DNA of 64,000 nt from assembly GCF_005405105.1 (NCBI RefSeq), contig NZ_BJDK01000008.1:42663-106662 (forward strand), read 5' to 3'. Shown here in pieces: positions 9,909 to 20,165 of this stretch (position 1 is the first letter of the stretch; each line of letters opens with the position of its first letter). Source of the stretch: Lactiplantibacillus dongliensis (GTDB lineage: Bacteria > Bacillota > Bacilli > Lactobacillales > Lactobacillaceae). The position numbers were made by a program, and so were the translations under genes. The notes beneath the pieces are model-generated. The model saw only the letters and a list, made by a program, of their open reading frames with translations. It searched no databases and was not told where the DNA came from.

Positions 9909-10715
9909 GTGGCTCAACCCACGTTAGCAACTTTAACGCAATATTATCAACCAGAAGAAAAGCTCGATAGTTTTGCCACCATGAACGCGCTGCTCTGGCT
10001 CACAGCCGAACAACAGCAGCCAATCGTGCATTACTGGCAACTGCCACAGACCGTGATTTTAGGCCTGCGCGATCAACAGCTGCCCGCCCTCTCAGCCGGA
10101 CTGCACACTTTAGCACAAGCTGATTACCATGTCTTATTGCGTAACTCTGGTGGACTGGCAGTAGTCGCTGATCGCGGTGTTTTAAATGTTTCTTTATTCT
10201 TACCCGCCCACCGTAACGACTATACGATTGAAGCCGCTTATCAACTCATGACGACTTACGTTCAAGCGGCTTGGCCAACCTTACCGATTGTTGCCGGCGA
10301 AATCAAGCGTTCCTACTGCCCTGGTGATTACGACCTAAGTATTCATGGCCAAAAAATTGCTGGTATGTCGCAACGCCGGACTGAAAATGCCTTGGTCGTG
10401 ATGCTCTACATCAGTATCAATGGCAATCAAGACCAACGCAGCCAATTAATTCACCATTTTTACACTGCTGGATTGGCTGGTCAACAAGATGACCGCTTTC
10501 CAGATATTGACCCGCAAGTCATGACAACCATTTCGGCAGCGCAAGGCTCAGCGCTCACCATCGATCAAGCCATCGACCGCTTCAACGCGGTCTGGCAACA
10601 AAGCTATCAACTTGATCACCATCATTTAAAAAAGCTAATCGAAGAGCCTGAGTTTCAGGCTCATTTAACCCATGCCTATCATGACATGCAACGTCGGCAA
10701 GCCCGACTACATTAA
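9909..10715 (+). CDS. lipL: LipL-like octanoyl/lipoyl transferase
   Basis: 268 residues of the biotin/lipoate ligase fold. LipL moves octanoyl groups from GcvH to lipoyl domains of 2-oxoacid dehydrogenases in Bacillus-type lipoate assembly. The opening LDSFATMNALLWL, the RNSGGLAVVADRGVLNVSL strand pair (the RRxGGG region) and SYCPGDYDLSIHGQKIAG with Cys137 agree with the LipL branch, in which a Cys carries the acyl group. The start is GTG at 9909 with GAGGTGA upstream. It is the first gene of a three-gene plus-strand unit with the HD and HAD genes. A lipoate ligase role cannot be fully excluded. Confidence 0.78.
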   Translation: MAQPTLATLTQYYQPEEKLDSFATMNALLWLTAEQQQPIVHYWQLPQTVILGLRDQQLPALSAGLHTLAQADYHVLLRNSGGLAVVADRGVLNVSLFLPAHRNDYTIEAAYQLMTTYVQAAWPTLPIVAGEIKRSYCPGDYDLSIHGQKIAGMSQRRTENALVVMLYISINGNQDQRSQLIHHFYTAGLAGQQDDRFPDIDPQVMTTISAAQGSALTIDQAIDRFNAVWQQSYQLDHHHLKKLIEEPEFQAHLTHAYHDMQRRQARLH

Positions 10716-10740
10716 TGCTTAACGAACGGAGGAACTTTAC

Positions 10741-12087
10741 TTGTCATATCGCAATCAACTGCTTCCCATGGAAAAGGTCTTTCGCGACCCAGTCCATGAT
10801 TACGTCTATATCCAACACCAGATCATTCTTGACCTGATTAACACGTCCGAATTTCAGCGGTTACGCCGCATTAAACAACTCGGTACGACTTCACTAACCT
10901 TTCACGGCGCTGAACATTCTCGGTTCGGTCACTGTCTTGGCGTTTACGAAGTCACACGCCGCATCTGCGACAACTTCCAACGCAACTATCCCACTAAGAC
11001 CCCTGGCGATGGCGGTTGGGATGACCACGAACGCCTAGTGGCTTTGTGTGCCGCGCTCTTGCACGATATCGGCCACGGCCCCTATTCGCACACATTCGAG
11101 CATATCTTTCACACTGATCACGAAGCCTTGACGGTCCAAATTCTAACTTCGCCTGACACTGAAGTGAACCAAGTCTTGCGCCAAATTTCACCAGAATTTC
11201 CTAGTCAAGTGGCCGCGGTCATTCAGAAAACTTACCCTAATCCCCAAGTCGTCCAAATGATTTCTAGTCAAATCGATGCCGACCGGATGGATTATTTATT
11301 ACGTGACTCTTACTTTACAGGGACTAATTATGGGAACTTTGATTTGACTCGGATTTTACGTGTCATGAAGCCGTACCAAGGTGGAATCACCTTTGCAATG
11401 GAAGGGATGCACGCCGTTGAAGACTACATCGTCAGTCGATTCCAAATGTACATGCAGGTCTACTTCCACCCCGTCTCACGGTCAATGGAAGTTATCCTGG
11501 ACCACTTGTTAGAACGCGCCAATGACTTGTATCAAAGTCACGATGTCGATGCGGAAGCCACGCCACACATGCTACTACCATTCTTCAATAACAACTTTAC
11601 GTTGCAAGACTACTTACGACTAGATGATGGTGTCTTGAACACTTACTTCAATCACTGGCGCGACAGTAAAGACCCCATCTTAGCCGACTTAGCCACCCGG
11701 TTCTTAGATCGACGCCCCTTGAAATCGGCGCGTATCGACGATCAGACAAATGACCTGATTCCAGAGATGCAAGCCTTGATCGAAAAGGCAGGCTTTGACA
11801 GTCATTACTATACGGATACCAATGATAGTTACGACTTGCCGTACGACGCTTATGACCCGAAGATGAAGAAGCCGCGGACTCAAATCGAACTAATGCAAGA
11901 AGATGGCTCACTCGTTGAGCTCTCAACCGTTAGTGACTTGGTCCGCGCCATTACCGGTAAAGTATCCGGTGATCGCCGCTTCTTCTTCCCAAAGGAAATG
12001 CTGAGTCAAGCTTCGGAAGTCGACTTATTCGATCCCATCTACCAAGCTTTTCAAGCCCATATTCAAAACGATCGCTTAATCATCTAG
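10741..12087 (+). CDS. HD-domain phosphohydrolase (YwfO/dNTPase-like)
   Basis: 448 residues of the dGTPase/SAMHD1-like HD superfamily. The motifs are H in TFHGAEHSRFGHCLGVY, then ALLHDIGHGPYSHTFEH (the HD pair and the following H), and D in SSQIDADRMDYLLRDSYFTG, so the metal site looks intact. Family members remove triphosphate from dNTPs; the substrate here is inferred. TTG start at 10741 after GGAGGAA, 25 nt after the lipL stop; 9 nt before the HAD gene. The lipL-like and HD genes are also close to each other in Bacillus (ywfL, ywfO). Confidence 0.88.
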   Translation: MSYRNQLLPMEKVFRDPVHDYVYIQHQIILDLINTSEFQRLRRIKQLGTTSLTFHGAEHSRFGHCLGVYEVTRRICDNFQRNYPTKTPGDGGWDDHERLVALCAALLHDIGHGPYSHTFEHIFHTDHEALTVQILTSPDTEVNQVLRQISPEFPSQVAAVIQKTYPNPQVVQMISSQIDADRMDYLLRDSYFTGTNYGNFDLTRILRVMKPYQGGITFAMEGMHAVEDYIVSRFQMYMQVYFHPVSRSMEVILDHLLERANDLYQSHDVDAEATPHMLLPFFNNNFTLQDYLRLDDGVLNTYFNHWRDSKDPILADLATRFLDRRPLKSARIDDQTNDLIPEMQALIEKAGFDSHYYTDTNDSYDLPYDAYDPKMKKPRTQIELMQEDGSLVELSTVSDLVRAITGKVSGDRRFFFPKEMLSQASEVDLFDPIYQAFQAHIQNDRLII

Positions 12088-12096
12088 GAGGAACTT

Positions 12097-12906
12097 ATGT
12101 CAACCGTTAAACTCATTGCCATCGACATGGATGGCACTTTATTGAACGAACACAGTGAACTCAACCCCGCCACCATCGACGCCGTCCAAGCGGCGCGTGA
12201 CCAAGGCATTAAAGTCGTCATTTGTACTGGACGTCCACTAAGCGGCGTTAGCCCCTTTCTAAAACAGTTGCAGATTGATGGCGACGATGAATACGCCATT
12301 ACGTTCAATGGTTCCATGGCACAGACAATTAGTGGCCGCATCATCACCAGCCACACGTTGACCCATGAAGATTACATCGACTTAGAGGCTTTAAGTCGGA
12401 AGTTAGGCATTCATTGTCACGTGGAAAGTGAAGATCACATCTACACGGCTAACCGCAATATCAGCCCCTATACTGTCGGCGAAAGTGCGCTCGTTAACAT
12501 GCCAATTCGTTACCGCGCCCCCGGTGACATGCGACTTGATATGCCAGTTGTCAAAGCCATGTTCATTGATCAACCGGAATTATTAGCCGCAGCGGCCGAA
12601 AAGATTCCACAATCCTTTCATGATAAGTACGCCATTGTTAGGTCGGCCCCTTATTTCTTAGAATTCATGAATCCAAACGCCAGCAAAGGTGCCGCGTTAA
12701 AAGATTTGGCCGAACGGTTGAACTTTACCGCCGATAACGTGATGGCGATTGGGGATCAAGGGAATGACTTAAGCATGTTGAAATACGCGACCAATAGTGT
12801 GGCGATGGGTAATGCCATTCCACAAGCTAAAGCACTTGCCAAGTTTGAAACGAAAACAAACATTGAAGACGGCGTTGCGTTTGCGATTCGCAGTTGGGCG
12901 CTATAA
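12097..12906 (+). CDS. Cof-type HAD-IIB phosphatase (YidA-like)
   Basis: 269 residues. Seen: motif I IAIDMDGTLLN (nucleophile and acid Asp), motif II VICTGRPL, motif III Lys in MNPNASKGAALKDLAERL, motif IV MAIGDQGNDLSML. A cap domain lies between motifs II and III (about residues 85-190). These enzymes dephosphorylate sugar phosphates or FMN-like compounds; the substrate is not told by the sequence. AGGAGG precedes ATG by 5 nt and the gene is 9 nt after the HD gene, so the two are co-transcribed. Confidence 0.92.
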   Translation: MSTVKLIAIDMDGTLLNEHSELNPATIDAVQAARDQGIKVVICTGRPLSGVSPFLKQLQIDGDDEYAITFNGSMAQTISGRIITSHTLTHEDYIDLEALSRKLGIHCHVESEDHIYTANRNISPYTVGESALVNMPIRYRAPGDMRLDMPVVKAMFIDQPELLAAAAEKIPQSFHDKYAIVRSAPYFLEFMNPNASKGAALKDLAERLNFTADNVMAIGDQGNDLSMLKYATNSVAMGNAIPQAKALAKFETKTNIEDGVAFAIRSWAL

Positions 12907-12917
12907 TTAAATAGAGC

Positions 12918-12971
12918 AAAATAAAACCACTCAAGCGACTGTAACTTAACGCTCGAGTGGTTTTATTTTTT
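12918..12971. terminator. Bidirectional terminator
   Basis: AATAAAACCACTC and GAGTGGTTTTATT form a 13-bp stem around a 22-nt loop, with T-runs on both strands. It separates the convergent HAD and lipoprotein genes. Confidence 0.9.
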
Positions 12972-12986
12972 GAGACTGGCTTAACT

Positions 12987-13970
12987 TTATTCAAACTCGC
13001 CAGTATTGATATTTTGTTTTAATACACTGCCATTCGCTGGATAATACCGGTAAATATCCGTCAGATTCGTCACATTTTCATCGTTGCTATCATGCATGAC
13101 TTCAATCTGATAATAGTTGCTCGTTTCCTTAGTGACATTAAACTGATCGTCTTGTTCAAAAGTGACCCCGGCAGCAGCCCGAAAGTTGCTTAAGACTTGC
13201 TTAGTGGTCATGCTACGCTCACTACCGCTGGTGGCGTGATCAGCTTGACTAGTTGCCGTGCTATCATCAGTGTCACTAGTCTCATCAGCTGAACTACTGC
13301 TGGTACTGCTAGTATCCGCCGATGAATCGCTACTCGTTAGATCACTTTCAGCAACGGTCGAGCTATCACTACCCGAACTAGTCGACTGCGACGCCTCATA
13401 GTTCATGATAGCAGCCTTCATCGCCGTAGTCTTTTGCTGTAATTCTTTAATGACCGGGTGGGTTGGCGCAATCTCATCTAACTTATCGATATTCGTCTTA
13501 GCAGCGGCTAATGCATGCACACTCATATCGTCACGCGCACTATTATAGTAGCCGTTAGCTAGCTTAACTTGTTGATACTGCTTAGTTAGCGCGGCTTTCG
13601 CCTGCGTAAACGAAGCATCCGTCACTAGCTGATAATTCGCTAACGTATTGAAATAAGGCTTAGCTTGACTTAATTGATTTTTGTTAAGAGCTGTCGCGGC
13701 TTTTTGATAATGCCGTAATCCCGTTAAGAGATTTTTAGCGGCAGTATCCTTCGTATTGGCCGCTGATAAGGTGTTGATAGCGGCCTTAATCTGATGGTGC
13801 GAAATTTGTTGATCTGCCTTGGTTAAAATCTTAGCTGCGCCACTGGTAGCAGCTGATGACGTTGAGTTGTCACTAGGACTACTAGTCAACTTCGCACAGC
13901 CTGATAACGTGATCAATCCGAATAAGATGATCACCATCAGCCCCCAACGTGGTCGATGCGCTTGATCCAC
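12987..13970 (-). CDS. Lipoprotein with helical domain, Ser-rich linker and small C-terminal domain
   Basis: 327 residues. Signal peptide with lipobox LSGC (Cys25), so it is anchored outside the membrane. Residues ~45-195 are a helical Ala/Lys/Gln-rich repeat region (TPR-like by eye). Residues ~195-250 are a Ser/Thr/Asp linker coded by variable TCA/AGT runs. The last ~75 residues (TTKQVLSNFRAAAGV to the end) form a small domain ending in YRYYPANGSVLKQNINTGEFE. Similar lipoproteins occur in lactobacilli without known function. GTG start at 13970 with GGAGGG upstream. The neighbouring membrane protein gene is 70 nt upstream on the same strand. Confidence 0.72.
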   Translation of the reverse strand: MDQAHRPRWGLMVIILFGLITLSGCAKLTSSPSDNSTSSAATSGAAKILTKADQQISHHQIKAAINTLSAANTKDTAAKNLLTGLRHYQKAATALNKNQLSQAKPYFNTLANYQLVTDASFTQAKAALTKQYQQVKLANGYYNSARDDMSVHALAAAKTNIDKLDEIAPTHPVIKELQQKTTAMKAAIMNYEASQSTSSGSDSSTVAESDLTSSDSSADTSSTSSSSADETSDTDDSTATSQADHATSGSERSMTTKQVLSNFRAAAGVTFEQDDQFNVTKETSNYYQIEVMHDSNDENVTNLTDIYRYYPANGSVLKQNINTGEFE

Positions 13971-14043
13971 GGCGAATCCCTCCTTTTAACTCAATCTCCA
14001 TTATACCATGGCAAACTGAGAACCAAAGTCTTTTAAAGATTCC

Positions 14044-15066
14044 TTAAATTATCTTAACTAACCACGCCACATACCATAAGCTTAAGATGATTACGGCGCT
14101 GAGATTGGACCAGCGATACATCACAATCAGTGCTAAGTACTCACGAAACATCGCAAACGGCAAATAGTACCATGGCGTGGTCGCACCCATGCCATAAACA
14201 TTCAATCGTAAACGCCGAGCTAAGATATTGGCCCGTAAGACATGATAATCACTGGTCACCATCACGGCGCGATAAAACGGCTGCTGCCGAACGATTAACG
14301 CGTGTGAAAAGCGTAAATTTTCAGCGGTCGACGTTGACCGATTTTCCTCTTTAATCACATCTAACGGAATACCTAACGCTACTAAATAGTGACGCATCGC
14401 GGTACTTTCCGGCATAACTTCATCACTGCCTTGACCACCGGAAACGACAATTCGGATCGCATGATGATCCTTTTCACGTTGCGCCCGGTAAATCTTCGCC
14501 GCCGTCTTTAAACGGTAACTCAATGTTCGGGTTGGCCGGCCATCCGGCATCAAGCCCGCCCCCAAGACAATGATATCATCGATTGGCCCAATCCGACCTA
14601 ACCGCGTTGTGCCACAAGCCACTAGGTAGGCCAGAAAACTGAACGTAAAATAGCCGGTTAAAATAAACGCCAATCCCAGTGCTTTCCATAGCCACTGCCA
14701 ATGCCAGGTTAGACCGTTGATAACTGCTGACACAAGCATCAACACTAATAAAAGGCCCACAATCGCCAATAACGTATAGTGTAAATGCCACCCTTCTTTG
14801 TGCAGCAGACGATAACTATAACGCACAAAACTAATCGCAACAACTAAAATGACAATTGGCAAAATAATGTAGCCTGCCAGCTTCAAACCGACAATCAAGA
14901 ATTGCCAAAACGGGCTAGCCTGGTCGCTAACAGAACGGTAGCCGGCAAGTGCTAAACCCACCAGTGCAATCAAAGTCAAGTGTCCAGTCAACCAACGACG
15001 CCGATCCGTCAGTTGCAACGTCACCGCACTCACTAACGCCAGACTACCCCAATAAAACCAATCCAA
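14044..15066 (-). CDS. YdcF/SanA-like DUF218 membrane protein
   Basis: About 340 residues: an N-terminal membrane part with five to six hydrophobic segments (residues ~1-165), then a DUF218 domain outside (IIVLGAGLMPDGRPTRTLSYRL, IVVSGGQGSDEVMPESTAM, ENRSTSTAENLRFS, VTSDYHVLRAN), and one last membrane helix. DUF218 proteins such as ElyC and SanA act in envelope integrity in E. coli; the role here is inferred. A GTG at 15075 is in frame, but AAGGTGG suits the TTG at 15066 better. Confidence 0.82.
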   Translation of the reverse strand: MDWFYWGSLALVSAVTLQLTDRRRWLTGHLTLIALVGLALAGYRSVSDQASPFWQFLIVGLKLAGYIILPIVILVVAISFVRYSYRLLHKEGWHLHYTLLAIVGLLLVLMLVSAVINGLTWHWQWLWKALGLAFILTGYFTFSFLAYLVACGTTRLGRIGPIDDIIVLGAGLMPDGRPTRTLSYRLKTAAKIYRAQREKDHHAIRIVVSGGQGSDEVMPESTAMRHYLVALGIPLDVIKEENRSTSTAENLRFSHALIVRQQPFYRAVMVTSDYHVLRANILARRLRLNVYGMGATTPWYYLPFAMFREYLALIVMYRWSNLSAVIILSLWYVAWLVKII

Positions 15067-15171
15067 GTTAACCACCTTCTTTTTGTTTCATCAGCCTTAA
15101 TTATAGCTAATTTCACTGGTCGATACCAATCGCAAGTTTAATTGCTAGCCATAAATTTGTGCTCAGTGCTT

Positions 15172-15240
15172 GTGGACTTAATTTGCCACTCTGGTTATCC
15201 CAGCATCGGCCGGAACATGTTGGCCGCGTTTTAAAGACCA
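15172..15240 (+). repeat. PIR arm fragment (5' half only)
   Basis: Starts with a worn tip GCTTGTGGACTTAA, then GCCACTCTGGTTATCCCAG, CATCGGCCGGAACATGTTGGCC and GCGTTTT, where the match to PIR arms ends. The 3' half and the partner arm are missing, so it cannot fold as the full arms do. Confidence 0.65.
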
Positions 15241-15281
15241 ATCTTGCGCCGTCATGAATTTATAGCGTCAAACTAATGCGG

Positions 15282-15321
15282 CAAAAAAAAGACACGCTCA
15301 GCTTTCGCCGAACGTGTCTTA
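15282..15321 (-). terminator. Terminator of prs
   Basis: Minus strand AAGACACGTTCGGC ... GCTGAGCGTGTCTT followed by eight T residues, about 10 nt after the prs stop. Confidence 0.9.
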
Positions 15322-15332
15322 AATCATTAGTC

Positions 15333-16313
15333 TTAGTTTTCTTCGTTGTGGAAACGGTTCTTGAATAATGGACTAACGGGTTTATTTTCATGGATAAACT
15401 TAATGGCTTGACCCATTAATTGACCAACTGAAACTTGTTCGATCTTGTCGATTTGCTTTTCAGCTGGCAAAGCGATTGAATCGGTCACAATTAACTTCTT
15501 AATTGGTGACTTTTCAATCCGTTCGATAGCTGGACCTGAAAGTACGGGATGAGTACAGCTAGCATAGACATCCGTGGCACCAGCATCCATCAAGGCTTGG
15601 GCACCCAATGTAATCGTCCCAGCGGTATCAATCATATCATCAATCATAATGGCACGTTTGCCCTTCACATCACCGATAATATTCATGACTTCGGCCACAT
15701 TAGCACGTGGACGACGCTTGTCAATAATGGCAATTGGGGCTTTCAAGAATTCAGCCAATTTACGAGCCCGTGTAACCCCACCATGATCAGGTGAGACCAC
15801 AACGGCATTTTCATCTAAATGATGAGTAAGGAAGTAGTCAGCTAACAGTGGCGCACCCATTAAGTGATCCAAAGGAATATCAAAGAAACCTTGGATTTGG
15901 GCAGCATGTAAGTCTAATGCTAAAATCCGAGTTGCCCCGGCAGTTTCCAACATGTTGGCAACTAACTTAGCAGTAATTGGTTCCCGTGAACGGGCTTTCC
16001 GATCTTGACGGGCGTACCCATAATAAGGGATGACCACGTTGATTGTCTTGGCACTGGCCCGCCGTAACGCATCAATCATAATCAATAATTCCATCAGGTT
16101 GTCATTAACGGGAGCGGAAGTTGATTGGATGATGTACACTTGGTCACCACGAATACTTTCCTCAATGTTAATGCGAATTTCGCCGTCACTAAAGCGATCA
16201 ACTGATGTCTTACCCAATTTAACACCAACGGCTTCAGCAATTTTTTCTGCCAATGGTTTATTTGAATTCAAAGCAAAAATCTTTAACTTTGGATCAAAAT
16301 ACTGTTCTGACAT
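15333..16313 (-). CDS. prs: Ribose-phosphate pyrophosphokinase
   Basis: Makes PRPP from ribose 5-phosphate and ATP, feeding purine, pyrimidine, His, Trp and NAD synthesis. 326 residues from ATG at 16313 (GGAGG 5 nt upstream; an in-frame ATG at 16325 lacks a ribosome site). Motifs: [68 protein letters not shown] and the PRPP-binding loop [14 protein letters not shown]. It follows purR and glmU on the same strand, but each has its own gap, and prs has its own promoter. Confidence 0.97.
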   Translation of the reverse strand: MSEQYFDPKLKIFALNSNKPLAEKIAEAVGVKLGKTSVDRFSDGEIRINIEESIRGDQVYIIQSTSAPVNDNLMELLIMIDALRRASAKTINVVIPYYGYARQDRKARSREPITAKLVANMLETAGATRILALDLHAAQIQGFFDIPLDHLMGAPLLADYFLTHHLDENAVVVSPDHGGVTRARKLAEFLKAPIAIIDKRRPRANVAEVMNIIGDVKGKRAIMIDDMIDTAGTITLGAQALMDAGATDVYASCTHPVLSGPAIERIEKSPIKKLIVTDSIALPAEKQIDKIEQVSVGQLMGQAIKFIHENKPVSPLFKNRFHNEEN

Positions 16314-16346
16314 AATTTCCTCCATTCGAAAATTTATTCTTACTAA

Positions 16347-16375
16347 ATAATATGCATTTTGGCGTTGAAAATCAA
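16347..16375 (-). promoter_or_regulatory. Sigma-A promoter of prs
   Basis: Minus strand TTGATT (16370-16375), 17-nt spacer, TATTAT (16347-16352), about 35 nt before the prs start. Confidence 0.7.
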
Positions 16376-16379
16376 GCCC

Positions 16380-16755
16380 CCTTAGCGGTTATAAATTGCG
16401 TCAGACTGGGCTGGAGGCGAATACTTCGGGTTTTCAGCGGGTTTGACTTTTTAATATTAAAGTTTCGTGAGGCCAATTTGATAACTAATGCCTATTAGCC
16501 CGGGCTTAGTCCAGGCCTTAATGGTAACGGTACCACCAAGTTAGATCGGTTTAAAGCCTAACAACCAACTTATTAATGGCCAGTCAATTTTAAAAGCCGA
16601 ACATTTTTCTTAATCTAGTAAGCTACAAAGTTTCCACTCCGATTGGTTTCCAAACTGCTGATTGCGATGACTTAACGTTAGGTTGTAAATGGCTAATAAT
16701 TAACACTAAGCCAACTAACACTAGGCGCAAGTTCGCTCTTGGTAGGTGGCGGCGA
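16380..16755. other. Gene-free gap with possible worn PIR remnant
   Basis: No ORF is supported. The stretch near 16490-16570 (CCCGGGCTTAGTCCAGGCC, then ACAACCAACTTATTAATGGCC) recalls the inner part of the PIR right arms at 9634-9788. It cannot be aligned end to end by eye. Confidence 0.3.
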
Positions 16756-16756
16756 C

Positions 16757-16803
16757 AAAAAAAGCACCACTAAGTTCACAAGCAACGTGAATTCAGTGGT
16801 GCT
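16757..16803 (-). terminator. Terminator of glmU
   Basis: Minus strand GAGCACCACTGAATTCACG ... stem partner GTGAACTTAGTGGTGCTTTTTTT, ten nt after the glmU stop. Confidence 0.9.
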
Positions 16804-16813
16804 CAATAACTAA

Positions 16814-18196
16814 TTACATATTTTCAGGTTCATGTGGTAATTTCTTCCAGTAGTCCGGCTTATTTGTCTGCCGAGCCCGAGCAATGGCCATATCGTGGAC
16901 CTTCACATCATCGGTGATGGTCGACCCAGCTGCGATAAAGGAATGATCCGCCACATCAACTGGGGCGACAATGTTAGAATTACTTCCAACAAAAGCAGAG
17001 TCACCAACATTCGTATGATGCTTATTGACACCATCGTAGTTGACAAAGACCACCCCACAACCAACGTTGATGTCCTTACCTAACGTGGCATTTCCCACGT
17101 AAGTTAAATGACCAACCTTCGTCCGATCGCCAATCTTCGCCTTCTTGATTTCGACGAAGTTGCCCAAGTGGACATGTTCGCCAATCTCAGCTTCTGGCCG
17201 TAGATGACTGTATGGGCCGATATTGCTATCAGCGTGCATAATTGAATCTTCCAAGAATGATGACGTCACCGTGACACGATCTTCAATCGTCATATTATGG
17301 ATTTCAGAATGAGCCCCGATAAAGCAATCTTCACCAATCGTCGTATTGCCTTTAATCAAAACCCCAGGTTCGATAATCGTATCGGCACCAATCTTAATGC
17401 CGGCATCGATATACGTATCATCAGGGTTGATGATGGACACACCGTTTTCCATATGGTGTTCATTAATCCGCTTTTGCATCACTTTAGTCGCCTGTGCTAA
17501 AGCTGCCCGCGTGTTAACCCCCATGGATTCATCGAAGTCTGACATTTGATAAGCCGCCACGATGTCACCTTGTTCCTTCATGATTTCAATCACGTCGGTC
17601 AAGTAATATTCACCCTGAGCATTATCGTTAGTGACTTGATGTAACGCCGCAAACAACGCTTGGTTATCAAAACAATAAACCCCAGTATTAATTTCGTGGA
17701 TTTCTTGTTCTTCTTTAGTCGCGTCCTTTTGTTCAACAATCTTTTCAACGATTCCTAAACGATTCCGCACAATTCGGCCGTAGCCTTGTGGGTCTGGCGC
17801 ATTAGACGTCAAAATCGTACCAGCCGCCTTTTTAGCTTGATGATATTCGAATAATTCTTCTAGCGTTTCCGCACGGAACAAGGGGGTATCACCACTAATG
17901 ATTAAGGTCATCCCGTCCTTATCCTTCAATAAGGGTTCAGCTTGCAAAACGGCATGGCCGGTCCCTAATTGTTCAGTTTGTTCCGCATATTTGGTCCGGT
18001 CGCCCAACGCTTGTTCAACGTCTTCGGCACCGTGGCCCACAATCGTCACGATGTTATCCATCGAAACGGCTTCAACTTGGGTCAACACATGGTCGACCAT
18101 CGATTTGCCGCATACTTGATGCAACACTTTGACTAACTTGGATTTCATCCGCGTCCCTTTACCAGCGGCGAGGATAATTGCATTTTTGGTTGTCAT
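16814..18196 (-). CDS. glmU: Bifunctional N-acetylglucosamine-1-P uridylyltransferase / glucosamine-1-P acetyltransferase
   Basis: Last two steps to UDP-GlcNAc, the substrate of MurA. 460 residues, the standard length. Residues 1-~230 are the uridylyltransferase ([40 protein letters not shown]). Residues ~250-450 are a left-handed beta-helix of hexapeptide repeats with the acetyltransferase site ([34 protein letters not shown]). AAGGAG lies 11 nt before ATG. It is 120 nt downstream of purR on the same strand, an order also found in Bacillus (purR, spoVG, glmU, prs). Confidence 0.98.
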   Translation of the reverse strand: MTTKNAIILAAGKGTRMKSKLVKVLHQVCGKSMVDHVLTQVEAVSMDNIVTIVGHGAEDVEQALGDRTKYAEQTEQLGTGHAVLQAEPLLKDKDGMTLIISGDTPLFRAETLEELFEYHQAKKAAGTILTSNAPDPQGYGRIVRNRLGIVEKIVEQKDATKEEQEIHEINTGVYCFDNQALFAALHQVTNDNAQGEYYLTDVIEIMKEQGDIVAAYQMSDFDESMGVNTRAALAQATKVMQKRINEHHMENGVSIINPDDTYIDAGIKIGADTIIEPGVLIKGNTTIGEDCFIGAHSEIHNMTIEDRVTVTSSFLEDSIMHADSNIGPYSHLRPEAEIGEHVHLGNFVEIKKAKIGDRTKVGHLTYVGNATLGKDINVGCGVVFVNYDGVNKHHTNVGDSAFVGSNSNIVAPVDVADHSFIAAGSTITDDVKVHDMAIARARQTNKPDYWKKLPHEPENM

Positions 18197-18315
18197 AACA
18201 AATAAAGCTCCTTAGTCTTCAGATAACTCAATGATACCAAAGATTGGTCTAATTGTCGCCGGTCTTTAGCAGCATTGGCTTGACATGTGTCCAAAGACAA
18301 TCTTAAACCCACAAC

Positions 18316-19158
18316 TTACTTTTGGTCTTCCGCCCCGAAGACCTTTTCTAAGTAGTTACCGGGAATCACTTTAATGGCTTTTTCGTTATCATTAACGTTG
18401 GTGACCCGCAATAATGACGTGTAATCATCGATCAATCGATTACCCTTAAAGGCCGCTTCTGCGAAAACGGTGATGCCGATTAAGTTCGCATCGAATTCTT
18501 CAATTAACGTCTTCATCCCATTAATCGTCCCGCCGCCCTTCATGAAGTCATCGACAATCAAGACATTGGCGCCTTCTTGTAAGCTACGTTTGGATAATTC
18601 CATCTTCTTAATCCGTTCAGAAGACCCGGATACATAGTTCACACTGACAGTGGAACCTTCCGTAATCTTAGAATCGTTACGTACGATCACAAATGGCACA
18701 TTTAAGTAGGTTGCCACGCTTTGCGCAATCGGAATCCCTTTAGTCGCCACCGTCATAACGGCATCGATCTTTTGGTTCAAGTATTGTGTCGCAATCACCC
18801 GACCGACTTGGCGTAGGATTTCTGGTTGGCCCAAAATATCTGATAAATAAACGTAGCCACCTGGCAATACCCGGCTTTTGTCGGCTACTAAATCAGTCAT
18901 CTTGTCAATGAAGGCTTGTGCTTCTTCTTTTAAAATATACGGAATAAATCGTGCCCCGCCAGCTGCGCCCGGAATAGTTTCTAAGATCCCCGTTCCACGC
19001 ATCTGGAAGGTCCGCTTGAGAATCGTCAAATCTTCACTAATGGAAGATTTCGCGGATTCGTAGCGTTCCGCAAAGAACGTCAATGAAACTAATGTATGGG
19101 GCCGTTCTAATAAATAGCGCGTCATATCAATTAAACGTTCGCTTCTACGTACTTTCAT
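18316..19158 (-). CDS. purR: PurR-type purine operon repressor
   Basis: 280 residues of the Gram-positive PurR family, a PRPP-sensing regulator. An N-terminal winged helix (MKVRRSERLIDMTRYLLE, SSISEDLTILKR) binds DNA. The C-terminal phosphoribosyltransferase-like domain carries the PRPP loop VLIVDDFMKGGGTING (about residues 200-215). High PRPP releases it from PurBoxes in Bacillus. Next to prs, which makes PRPP. GAGGTGGAAAC precedes ATG. No PurBox was recognised in the window. Confidence 0.96.
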   Translation of the reverse strand: MKVRRSERLIDMTRYLLERPHTLVSLTFFAERYESAKSSISEDLTILKRTFQMRGTGILETIPGAAGGARFIPYILKEEAQAFIDKMTDLVADKSRVLPGGYVYLSDILGQPEILRQVGRVIATQYLNQKIDAVMTVATKGIPIAQSVATYLNVPFVIVRNDSKITEGSTVSVNYVSGSSERIKKMELSKRSLQEGANVLIVDDFMKGGGTINGMKTLIEEFDANLIGITVFAEAAFKGNRLIDDYTSLLRVTNVNDNEKAIKVIPGNYLEKVFGAEDQK

Positions 19159-19331
19159 GTTTCCACCTCAACCTAAATCATCTTTTTTAAAGTCTATGCA
19201 AAATGATAACACAAACGTTCGGGAATTAGCTAGGCTTTCATTATTTTTTTCCAAAACAATCGGAATTTCTTAATAATTTTGCTTTAAAAAAGACTTTCAT
19301 GGAATATTCACCCGGAATTTATGAACAATCA

Positions 19332-19363
19332 TAAAAAAAGAGCCAGTCAATTGACTAGCTCGA
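19332..19363 (-). terminator. Terminator of the zinc transporter operon
   Basis: Minus strand GAGCTAGTCAATTGACTGGCTC followed by seven T residues, directly after the permease stop. Confidence 0.9.
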
Positions 19364-19367
19364 CGCC

Positions 19368-20165
19368 TTAACTACCCACGTGTAACCGTTGATACCCTAA
19401 GGCTGTAAAGTAAAAGACACATTCAATTGCCGCAATAAAGAAACTGACTGGTAAATTAGTCACATAGCCCAAATACAGGCCCAGCCAGACCCCCACAATC
19501 GCAAATAAAATGGACAAGCCAATCATTTTGCTGACGGTATGGACAAAGTAACGCGCCGCCGCGGCTGGCAACGTTAATAGAATGAAAATTAACAATGACC
19601 CGACGATTTGCGCAGCCACACTGACACTCATTGCGACTAGCACCAAGAAAACCACTGAAATTGCCGTCGTCCATAAGCCACTCACCCGCGCACCAATCGC
19701 ATCGAATGAATCAAACTTTAACGGCCGATACAACCCTAACATCACGAGTAAGACGATTCCTGATAAGATGGCCACCCGTAACACATCACCAGCCGCAATC
19801 CCAATCACACTCCCAAATAAAATACTGGTCGCATAACTCGACGTTTGATTTGATAAGGACAAGAATAAAATTCCTAACCCAATAAATAATGCTGAAATTG
19901 CGGAGATTGAAGCTTCACGGCGAGACTGCTTGACACTCATCTGCCCGACAATCACTGAACTGATCACCGTAAAGATCAACATCCCGGATAAGGCCGTCCA
20001 GCCCATAAAGATCCCGAAAGCCGCCCCCGCAAAGCCAATCTCTGACAAGGTATGAGTCAAGAAAGATAAGTTCCGGGCAATGACGAAGACGCCAATCGTG
20101 CCACAAATAACGGCAATAAAAGTCCCGGCTAAATACGCATTGCGCATAAACGCTAAACTAAACAT
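19368..20165 (-). CDS. znuB: Metal (zinc) ABC transporter permease
   Basis: 265 residues with about eight hydrophobic segments, the ABC-3 permease family (FLTHTLSEIGFAGAAFGIFMG near residue 34, TISVVFL, IVGSLLIFILLTLPAAAARYF). It forms the membrane channel for zinc or manganese with the ATPase encoded upstream. Substrate zinc is inferred from the Zur box before the operon. The start overlaps the end of the ATPase gene by 8 nt. No substrate-binding lipoprotein gene is adjacent, so it must be encoded elsewhere. Confidence 0.88.
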   Translation of the reverse strand: MFSLAFMRNAYLAGTFIAVICGTIGVFVIARNLSFLTHTLSEIGFAGAAFGIFMGWTALSGMLIFTVISSVIVGQMSVKQSRREASISAISALFIGLGILFLSLSNQTSSYATSILFGSVIGIAAGDVLRVAILSGIVLLVMLGLYRPLKFDSFDAIGARVSGLWTTAISVVFLVLVAMSVSVAAQIVGSLLIFILLTLPAAAARYFVHTVSKMIGLSILFAIVGVWLGLYLGYVTNLPVSFFIAAIECVFYFTALGYQRLHVGS